Below, piece by piece: positions 6,942-12,140 of a DNA stretch of 12,140 bases. The translations under genes were made by a program, and so were the position numbers. The stretch comes from a candidate division FCPU426 bacterium (GTDB lineage Bacteria; Oederibacteriota; JAAXVQ01; JAUVAV01), in the NCBI GenBank assembly GCA_030619365.1, contig JAUXBQ010000060.1, positions 1 to 12,140 of the forward strand. The letters are read 5' to 3'. Within the stretch, counting starts at the first letter, position 1. Each line of letters begins with the position of its first letter. The notes under the pieces were generated by a model. That model worked only from the letters and a program-made list of their open reading frames with translations. It did no database searches and had not been told where the DNA came from.

Positions 6942-7681
6942 TCATGCCAAACAGACAGCGGAATCAGCCAAAAAAAATACTAGTGATTATCCCGGCATAT
7001 AACGAAGAATCAAGCATTAAACTGGTCATAGCGGATATTCGCCGTGTCATGCCTACTGCGGACATCGTGGTGATCAATGACGGGTCTCAAGACCGGACCT
7101 CGGAATACGCCAAGGCCACGGGTCGCGCCTGGGTAGTGGACTTGCCGGTGAATGTGGGAATCGGGAGTACTGTACAGACCGGTTTTATCTTTGCCCGCCG
7201 GCAGGACTATGCTTTCGCCGTCCAGTTTGATGGTGACGGACAGCATAAAGCCGCGGAAATCAGGACGCTACTCACCGCGTTGCGGCGGGAAAATGCCGAC
7301 GTAGTCATTGGATCCCGCTTCTGCGAAGACCGCATAGGATTTAAATCGAGTTTTACCAGGCGAATCGGCATTAAAATATTCGAGCTGATCAATTGGCTTT
7401 TCATTCGTACACGCATTACGGACAATACGTCAGGGTTCCGGGCGTACAACCGGAAGGCCATCCGTTTTCTCGCGGAGCATTACCCGCATGATTTTCCCGA
7501 ACCGGAAGCCGTGATCCTTCTCGGCCGGAATGGGTTCCGGCTCCGGGAGGTCTATACGGAAATGTGTGAGCGCCAGGGCGGCCGTTCGTCCATTTCCGGC
7601 CTAAAATCGATATATTACATGATCAAGGTTTTACTGGCGATCATGATAAATATGATCCGGCCGAAAATCACAAGGAGCTGA
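6938..7681 (+). CDS. GT2 glycosyltransferase, DPM1/polyprenyl-phosphate type
   Basis: 247-residue GT2 enzyme, most like those that transfer a hexose from a nucleotide sugar to polyprenyl phosphate at the cytoplasmic membrane face. Visible motifs are VIIPAYNEE (16-24), VVINDGSQDRT (44-54), the metal-binding FDGDGQH (97-103) containing DxD, TDNTSGFRAYNR (161-172) and ERQGGRSSI (211-219), a combination typical of DPM1-like proteins. No C-terminal multi-helix membrane domain follows, only a hydrophobic stretch at about 224-240. ATG at 6938 is preferred because it forms ATGA with the methyltransferase stop; TTG at 6914 and ATG at 6944 are alternatives. The next gene encodes DUF2304, a frequent neighbour of this GT2 subgroup, which suggests that the two act together on one lipid-linked sugar. 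Confidence 0.9.
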   Translation: MIMPNRQRNQPKKILVIIPAYNEESSIKLVIADIRRVMPTADIVVINDGSQDRTSEYAKATGRAWVVDLPVNVGIGSTVQTGFIFARRQDYAFAVQFDGDGQHKAAEIRTLLTALRRENADVVIGSRFCEDRIGFKSSFTRRIGIKIFELINWLFIRTRITDNTSGFRAYNRKAIRFLAEHYPHDFPEPEAVILLGRNGFRLREVYTEMCERQGGRSSISGLKSIYYMIKVLLAIMINMIRPKITRS

Positions 7682-7685
7682 TGAG

Positions 7686-8069
7686 ATGAACCTGGACGTC
7701 AATATCAATATTATCCAGTATATCGCCATCGCGGGTAGTGTGCTGTTTATCCTCTTTATCATCGAGTTAATCCGCAAAAAAGCATTGCACGAGGCTTATG
7801 CCATATTATGGCTGGTTTTCGCGCTTGTCTTTCTGTCGCTCTCCATTTGGCGAAAAGGGCTGGAGATTGTCTCCGGTCTTATCGGTATCTCTTATCCGCC
7901 CGCGGCCTTGTTCCTGACGCTGATGATCGCTATGTTTTTAATCTTGATACAATTTTCGATTGTGATCTCGAAACTGAGTGAGAACAACAAGAAAATAAGC
8001 CAGGAATTAGGTTTGCTCAAAATGGAGATGGAGCAGCTTCGGAAAAAGCAAACCAGAAAACGCAAGTAA
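7686..8069 (+). CDS. DUF2304 small membrane protein
   Basis: 127-residue protein with three predicted membrane helices (about 8-28, 37-55, 70-95) and a charged, coiled-coil-like tail from 96 with a basic end (KQTRKRK). The pattern of IRKKALHEAYAILWLVFAL (29-47), then a tryptophan-containing loop, LIGISYPPAALFL (65-77) and ISKLSE (94-99), is characteristic of DUF2304. AAGGAG (7672-7677) sits 8 bases before the ATG, and the gap to the GT2 gene is 4 bases. The family has no established biochemical role that I know of. Its recurrent position beside DPM1-like GT2 genes suggests that it anchors or assists that enzyme at the membrane, which is inference. Confidence 0.85.
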   Translation: MNLDVNINIIQYIAIAGSVLFILFIIELIRKKALHEAYAILWLVFALVFLSLSIWRKGLEIVSGLIGISYPPAALFLTLMIAMFLILIQFSIVISKLSENNKKISQELGLLKMEMEQLRKKQTRKRK

Positions 8070-8097
8070 CCGGAAAGACAATCCTCGGGAGTGTAAC

Positions 8098-8940
8098 ATG
8101 AATATCAGCCAGGCCTTGGCCGAACCGGAACTAAAAGGACTTGATATGGAAAGTCCGGAGCGGATCAAAATACACGCTAAAATATTGTCTCGCAAAAAGA
8201 TGATGAGGAATGTGTTTCATGAATTTTATAAAACCTGTATATCGTTAGACCATAAGTATTTTGGGGAAGTGTCCGGACAACGCGTGGAATTGGGGGCAGG
8301 CGTCAGTCTGTTCAAACACTATTATCCGGAGGTTAAGATAACCGACATTAAGCCGGCCGGGCACCTGGATGCGGTTATTGACGCGCAAAAAATGGATTTC
8401 CCGGACGCGTCCCTGAGGTCCTTGTTCGGGCTGAATTTTTTTCATCACCTTCCCGATCCCAACCTGTTCTTCCAGGAGTTTCTGCGCGTGGTCCGTCCCG
8501 GTGGCGGGTGTGTGTTGATTGAACCCTATTACGGTCCAATGGCCGGCTTTATGTACAAAAGGCTCTTTGCCACCGAGACGTTTGACAAGCGGGATATGCA
8601 GTGGGAATCCAGCGCACGCGGCGCGATGCTCGGCGCCAACCAAGCCTTATCGCATAATATATTTATCCGGGATCGCAAAAAATTCGAACGGCTCTATCCG
8701 GATATTGAGATCGTACTGGCCAAACCCATGACAAACTATCTGCAATATCTTATTTCCGGCGGCTTAAATTTCAAATCTTTGTGCCCGGACGCGCTGACTT
8801 GGCTTGTGGTTTTAGGGGAGAAGCTGATATACCCGGTGGCCAGGTTGTTGGCCCTGCACTATGTGATTGTTTTAAGAAGAAAAGCGTCGAATCATATTAA
8901 GGGAAAACCGGAGAAGGTTTCCGGCATTTCACGGGGATAG
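8098..8940 (+). CDS. Class I SAM-dependent methyltransferase
   Basis: 280-residue methyltransferase of the class I Rossmann type. Motif I is VELGAGVSLFKHYYP (63-77), with the acidic residue of motif II in ITDIKP (81-86). DAQKMDFPDASL (95-106) and NFFHHLPDP (113-121) give the post-motif elements, and VVRPGGGCVLIEP (131-143) marks the strand-4/5 region. A hydrophobic stretch near 233-259 and a basic C-terminus suggest loose membrane contact. GGGAG (8087-8091) lies 6 bases before the ATG. It is unrelated in detail to the zinc-ribbon methyltransferase upstream, so the locus carries two different methylation activities. The substrate may be a sugar, a lipid carrier or a chain end; nothing in the sequence decides this. 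Confidence 0.85.
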   Translation: MNISQALAEPELKGLDMESPERIKIHAKILSRKKMMRNVFHEFYKTCISLDHKYFGEVSGQRVELGAGVSLFKHYYPEVKITDIKPAGHLDAVIDAQKMDFPDASLRSLFGLNFFHHLPDPNLFFQEFLRVVRPGGGCVLIEPYYGPMAGFMYKRLFATETFDKRDMQWESSARGAMLGANQALSHNIFIRDRKKFERLYPDIEIVLAKPMTNYLQYLISGGLNFKSLCPDALTWLVVLGEKLIYPVARLLALHYVIVLRRKASNHIKGKPEKVSGISRG

Positions 8941-8946
8941 CACACC

Positions 8947-9411
8947 ATGACCGAATCGATCGGGGACAGCCCATCATTAAAACCCAGGCATATTCAGGAT
9001 GACGAGCTTGGCCAAGAGCTGCAGCGCTTCTGTGACCAGTTCGCGCATTGCGTGCCCGACCCCGAGTTGCTGGCCGCCTACCGGTGTGCCAACGCAAAAG
9101 TCTTCGCGCACGCCGCCGGACAGGAGCACGAAGAGCAGAAAATAATACTGCGTAAAGCGCTGGCCGCGAAGCGGGATTTGGAAGCCCTGGAATACGCCTG
9201 GCGGTTGGGCTGCCACGACAATATTCTCACCAAAAAGGTTCACATCTTCATGTATTTGCTGGAAACCTCCCCCGATCACTATAATAAATTTGTGAATGAA
9301 AGCAAGCAACGAACAACCGCCTACGTTGTTCTCGGTTTCCAGGGTCTTCGTTCGGCGCTCAAACTGTGCAAGGGATACATCAGTTTAATAAGCTTAAGGG
9401 CTGGTGTTTAA
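8947..9411 (+). CDS. Unrecognised 154-aa protein paired with GMC oxidoreductase
   Basis: I do not recognise this protein. It reads as a mostly helical, soluble protein. An acidic N-terminal part (16-41) is followed by a charged helix-rich middle (42-120) with AHAAGQEHEEQKII (54-67) and LEALEYAWRLGCHDN (78-92). The amphipathic, rather hydrophobic C-terminal helix (123-150) could touch the membrane or a partner. There are five cysteines (29, 35, 47, 89, 141) but no CxxC. No signal peptide is evident. GGGGA (8933-8937) lies 9 bases before the ATG. The gene begins 6 bases after the methyltransferase stop and ends 3 bases before the oxidoreductase start, the tightest non-overlapping spacing here, so co-production with that enzyme is likely. 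Small partner proteins of GMC enzymes are known (gluconate dehydrogenase subunit 3), but I see no convincing resemblance to that family. Confidence 0.75.
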   Translation: MTESIGDSPSLKPRHIQDDELGQELQRFCDQFAHCVPDPELLAAYRCANAKVFAHAAGQEHEEQKIILRKALAAKRDLEALEYAWRLGCHDNILTKKVHIFMYLLETSPDHYNKFVNESKQRTTAYVVLGFQGLRSALKLCKGYISLISLRAGV

Positions 9412-9414
9412 AGC

Positions 9415-11004
9415 ATGCTGTATGATGTCATTGTCGCAGGCTCGGGCGCGGCGGGAACCTGGGCGGCGTTCGGCGCGGCCCGGCTGGGATTGAAAACCCT
9501 GGTGGTGGACGTAGGCCTGCAACCGAAACCGGAGAGGCGCCTGGAGCAAAATATATTTGAATTGCGGCGCACGGACATAAACCAGCGTCAGTATCTCATC
9601 GGCGATGAGTATGAAAGCCTGCATAACCTCTACCAGCCCTATTTAAGCCCGAAGTTGAAAGCGCCCCGGTACCGGTATGTCATTGCGGAACCGGAAGCAA
9701 GCATGCGCATAAAGAAAGAGGGATTCGATGCCCTGCAAAGTTTTGCCTATGGCGGTCTGGCCAGCGCCTGGGGGGCCGGCACCTATCGTTACGACGACGA
9801 TGATTTGCGGAAATTTCCTTTCACCGCCTCCGAATTGGATCCGTATTACGATGCGATTACGCGGGAGATCGGGATAACCGGCACGCAGGATGATTTGCAA
9901 GAGCATTTCGGGTCCACCGCAGGACTGCAAACCCCGCTTAAACTGGACCGGCTGGCGCAGCGTTTGTTGAACACGTATCAAAGAAAAAAGAAGTATTATA
10001 ATGCCAGGGGAATCAAGCTTGGCTATCCGCGTTTGGCGATTCTCAGCCGCGCGCTGGGTGATCGCACGGCGTGCGCGTATGATAATTTGTCGTTCTGGCA
10101 ACCGCAATTGCCCTCGATTTACTCACCCGCCATGACGCTTGACCAGTTGCTCAGGGATAAAAAAATAGAGTATTTGCGTGACCACCTGGTTATCAGGTAC
10201 TCGGAATCGGATACCGAGGTTTCCGTGGAAACCTTGTCTTTGAAAACGAAAACCAAGACCCTGTTAAAAACGCGCAGATTCATATTAGCGGCCGGCGCCC
10301 TCAACAGCGCTAAAATTGTCTTGCGTTCCCATGACGATTACCAGACTCAATTACCCTTGTTGGAGAATCCTACCAGCATGGTTCCCTTGGTCAGCCCCTG
10401 GCACATCGGGCAGCCGGTGGAAAGACAAAGCCATGGTCTGATTCAATTGAACCTGATTTACCAAAGAGCCCCGGGAGAGGAAAAAGTTCAGGCAAGTATT
10501 TACGGGTATTCGTCCCCCCTGGGGTCGGACGCGGGCATGAATTTTCCCTTGGCAATAAAAGCCGTGATGGCCAGTTGTAAATATGTCTTGCCGTCCATGC
10601 TGATTGTACAGCTTTTTTATGCGGATTCACAAAAACCGGGCAACTACGTGCAATTGGCCTCAGACCAACGCCTCGTAACCCGGTATGAAAAGAGAAAAAA
10701 CCTGGGAAAAGTGGAAGGGGAGATCATTCGCACCTTCTTGCGGGCCGGCCTGGTCTCCCACTCGCGTCTGGTGCAATATCCGCCCCCGGGCAACGGCATT
10801 CACTATGCCGGCACGCTGCCCATGACCGAAGATTCCACGCGGCCATATACGACCACCCCCCAGGGGCGACTCGCCAAGAGCCAGAAGGTCTACGTCGCCG
10901 ACGCTTCGATATTTCCGTGTTTACCTGCCAAAAATCACACCTTGACGATTATGGCCAACGCTTTAAGAACAGCCTATAACGTAGCGGAGACTTTGCGTCC
11001 ATGA
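9415..11004 (+). CDS. GMC-family FAD-dependent oxidoreductase
   Basis: 529-residue flavoprotein of the glucose-methanol-choline family, which oxidises alcohol groups, often on sugars. The N-terminal dinucleotide fold is VIVAGSGAAG (5-14), with VVD at 30-32. The second FAD contact is FAYGGLASAWGAGTYR (110-125). TRRFILAAGALNSAKIVL (286-303) is the usual mid-protein FAD motif. The C-terminal part has HYAGTLPM (463-470), with the candidate catalytic His463, and VADASIFPCLPAKNHTLTIMANA (494-516), with Asn507/His508 at the second active-site position. No Tat or Sec signal is present, so it should be cytoplasmic, unlike periplasmic gluconate dehydrogenases. The Shine-Dalgarno is weak (AAGGG at 9396-9400, 14 bases away), so translation may depend on coupling to the 154-aa gene. 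Its place at the end of a glycan operon suggests oxidation of a nucleotide- or lipid-linked sugar, which is inference. Confidence 0.9.
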   Translation: MLYDVIVAGSGAAGTWAAFGAARLGLKTLVVDVGLQPKPERRLEQNIFELRRTDINQRQYLIGDEYESLHNLYQPYLSPKLKAPRYRYVIAEPEASMRIKKEGFDALQSFAYGGLASAWGAGTYRYDDDDLRKFPFTASELDPYYDAITREIGITGTQDDLQEHFGSTAGLQTPLKLDRLAQRLLNTYQRKKKYYNARGIKLGYPRLAILSRALGDRTACAYDNLSFWQPQLPSIYSPAMTLDQLLRDKKIEYLRDHLVIRYSESDTEVSVETLSLKTKTKTLLKTRRFILAAGALNSAKIVLRSHDDYQTQLPLLENPTSMVPLVSPWHIGQPVERQSHGLIQLNLIYQRAPGEEKVQASIYGYSSPLGSDAGMNFPLAIKAVMASCKYVLPSMLIVQLFYADSQKPGNYVQLASDQRLVTRYEKRKNLGKVEGEIIRTFLRAGLVSHSRLVQYPPPGNGIHYAGTLPMTEDSTRPYTTTPQGRLAKSQKVYVADASIFPCLPAKNHTLTIMANALRTAYNVAETLRP

Positions 11005-11162
11005 AAATAGTCATTATTAGAGCCGGCCAGGTAATAAAATTATCAGCACGATGGTTGGGTGTGACAACCGGCTACTTTTTGGTTTCCTTTTTTTTAAAAA
11101 CCGTCAGGCGCCAGGTCTTAGCTTGCAGGTCGTGGGTTTCCTTGAGTTTGCCTAAAAAATAA
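11001..11162 (+). pseudogene. 53-codon ORF overlapping the GMC stop; possible stub of a lost gene
   Basis: The ATG at 11001 forms ATGA with the GMC stop, the coupling style used elsewhere in this operon. The first residues, MKIVIIRAGQ, look like the opening beta-strand and glycine turn of a Rossmann-type protein or a family GT9-like enzyme. After about ten residues the sequence stops resembling a protein I know and runs antisense through the end of the minus-strand membrane gene to TAA at 11160-11162. It could be a truncated next gene of the operon, cut where the neighbouring DNA joined, or a chance ORF. Confidence 0.25.
11053..11080 (+). terminator. Weak terminator-like hairpin between convergent genes
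   Basis: GGTTG (11053-11057) pairs with CAACC (11065-11069) around a 7-base loop. GGCTAC and then five T (11076-11080) follow. An outer AGCCGG (11021-11026) can also pair with CCGGCT (11068-11073), directly before ACTTTTT. The two pairings compete. The stem is short and the T-run is offset, so the call is tentative, but the site lies where a terminator is expected, at the end of the operon. Confidence 0.3.
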
Positions 11163-12140
11163 TCATGCTGTTCCTGGGTCAGATACCATTCCTTATGGTT
11201 GTCAGTTATGACATAATCGGTGTGAGTATAATGGATGGGAAAAATGAAGAGCTTCTCTCTTTGCGCGACATGTCCCAGGGCTTGCTCAAAAGCGGAAACA
11301 GAGGCGTCGTGCGGAATTTTCGCGAGCGCCTGCTGGCTGAGACGGTCGTCGTCTGAAACGAAATGAACCTGCTTGTGCACGGGGAAAAAACTATAAATCA
11401 CATTACAGGCGAGGCCTGAGATAAGGAGCAATACGCCAAGAATGACGGCGCCATGGCTAATTCTCCATTTGGCACATAAACTCATAATGTTCTTAACGCC
11501 GAGAATTGCGGATAGGTAGATGAAGGGCAGAAGTCCGGAGTTGTATTGCCCCCACATCATGGTCTGGGCGTGATTGGAAGTGAGCAGATTCTGCGCCAGT
11601 CCGGCGCTGGTAAGCAAGATGGCCGGAGAAAAAATAGGAATAAATAAGACGGGCAGGAACAGTTTCAGGATATAAATTAATTTTGCTTTCGTAAAGATGG
11701 TTTGAAGAATAAACAAGGGATTGAACAATAAGGTTTTGAAAATGGCGGATTGGGTTTGACCCAGGTTGGAATAATATCCGAAAAAGAAGTAGTTTCCTTT
11801 GGCATTCAGCTTGGGTATCAGAAAATAGAAAGTGCAAAAAAACCAGAGCAACCCTATAATTCCGGTTAAGAGGCCAATCTTTTTATTTTTTTCGAAGAAA
11901 AAAATATAGATTCCGAAGAAAACGGTATATAGGGATACCGCCTCCTCTGTCAACAAGGCCAGTACTACGAAGATAAAATATAGAGGCCACATTTGTTTTT
12001 TAAAGAAATAAAAAGCGAATAAAACCAAAGGAACACTAAAGGCGATGGGGTGGAAATCAACGAGTGCGATTCCTGCCAAAGCCGGGTGCAGAAGATAGGA
12101 GAGCGCGAAGGCGAAAGCGAGAAAACGGGTTTTTAATATC
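11072..12140 (-). CDS. DUF2079 multi-pass membrane protein, C-terminal part (5' end outside window)
   Basis: Reads leftwards to TAG at 11072-11074; the frame is still open at the right edge, so the start lies beyond the window and about 355 residues are visible. The sequence around VDFHP (near 12046-12060), followed by alternating hydrophobic helices and an acidic LTEEAV segment, is typical of DUF2079, a family of large membrane proteins distantly like glycosyltransferases of the GT-C type. Several membrane helices occupy the first 230 or so visible residues. The remaining C-terminal part is soluble, with DASVSAFEQALGHVAQRE and a lysine-rich end. The gene is clearly more AT-rich than the operon and rich in A/T homopolymers. 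It converges on the GMC gene and so belongs to another transcription unit. Function is unknown; a role in lipid-linked sugar transfer is possible. Confidence 0.8.
   Translation of the reverse strand, partial: ILKTRFLAFAFALSYLLHPALAGIALVDFHPIAFSVPLVLFAFYFFKKQMWPLYFIFVVLALLTEEAVSLYTVFFGIYIFFFEKNKKIGLLTGIIGLLWFFCTFYFLIPKLNAKGNYFFFGYYSNLGQTQSAIFKTLLFNPLFILQTIFTKAKLIYILKLFLPVLFIPIFSPAILLTSAGLAQNLLTSNHAQTMMWGQYNSGLLPFIYLSAILGVKNIMSLCAKWRISHGAVILGVLLLISGLACNVIYSFFPVHKQVHFVSDDDRLSQQALAKIPHDASVSAFEQALGHVAQREKLFIFPIHYTHTDYVITDNHKEWYLTQEQHDYFLGKLKETHDLQAKTWRLTVFKKKETKK

Noticed and set aside
1..12140. CRISPR arrays, tRNA or rRNA genes, insertion sequences
   Set aside because: No regularly spaced direct repeats, no cloverleaf or rRNA segments and no transposase-like protein were seen on either strand.

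Overview
The window looks like a chromosomal surface-glycan (O-antigen or capsule type) locus from a Gram-negative bacterium of moderate GC content. The support is a Wzm/Wzt-type ABC exporter, a membrane-anchored AlgX/AlgJ-like O-acetyltransferase with a predicted periplasmic catalytic domain, several glycosyltransferases and methyltransferases, Shine-Dalgarno-led starts and stop/start overlaps. I cannot fix the phylum from this sequence. The gene repertoire would fit, for example, Omnitrophota-like or deltaproteobacterial lineages, but that is only an impression.

Layout. Bases 1-1596 hold the 3' part of an SGNH/AlgX-like acyltransferase that begins upstream of the window. Bases 1597-2063 are a 467-base gap without a convincing gene. 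It carries a well-formed sigma70-type promoter (1926-1954), then a roughly 100-base leader with two mutually exclusive GC-rich hairpins and a seven-codon mini-ORF whose stop overlaps the TTG start of wzm. From 2064 to 11004 nine plus-strand genes follow in close order: wzm, wzt, a GT2-GT4 fusion glycosyltransferase, a zinc-ribbon methyltransferase, a DPM1-like GT2, a DUF2304 membrane protein, a second methyltransferase, an unrecognised 154-aa protein and a GMC-family FAD oxidoreductase. wzm/wzt, methyltransferase/GT2 and GMC/small ORF are joined by ATGA overlaps. The 154-aa gene and the GMC gene are 3 bases apart. The minus-strand gene at the right edge (11072-12140) is the C-terminal part of a DUF2079 membrane protein. 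It is more AT-rich and converges on the operon.

Inferred workflow: the two-domain glycosyltransferase builds a repeat on a lipid carrier. The DPM1-like GT2 and its DUF2304 partner probably make or use a polyprenyl-phosphate sugar. The methyltransferases and the GMC oxidoreductase (perhaps with the 154-aa protein) modify sugars or chain ends. Wzm/Wzt flips the lipid-linked glycan. The AlgX-like protein could O-acetylate it on the periplasmic side. No Wzx/Wzy pair is visible, which fits ABC-transporter-dependent export. The parts most worth a second look are the 154-aa protein plus GMC pair, the wzm leader, and the right boundary, where a 53-codon ORF starting MKIVIIRAG looks like the stub of a lost gene.
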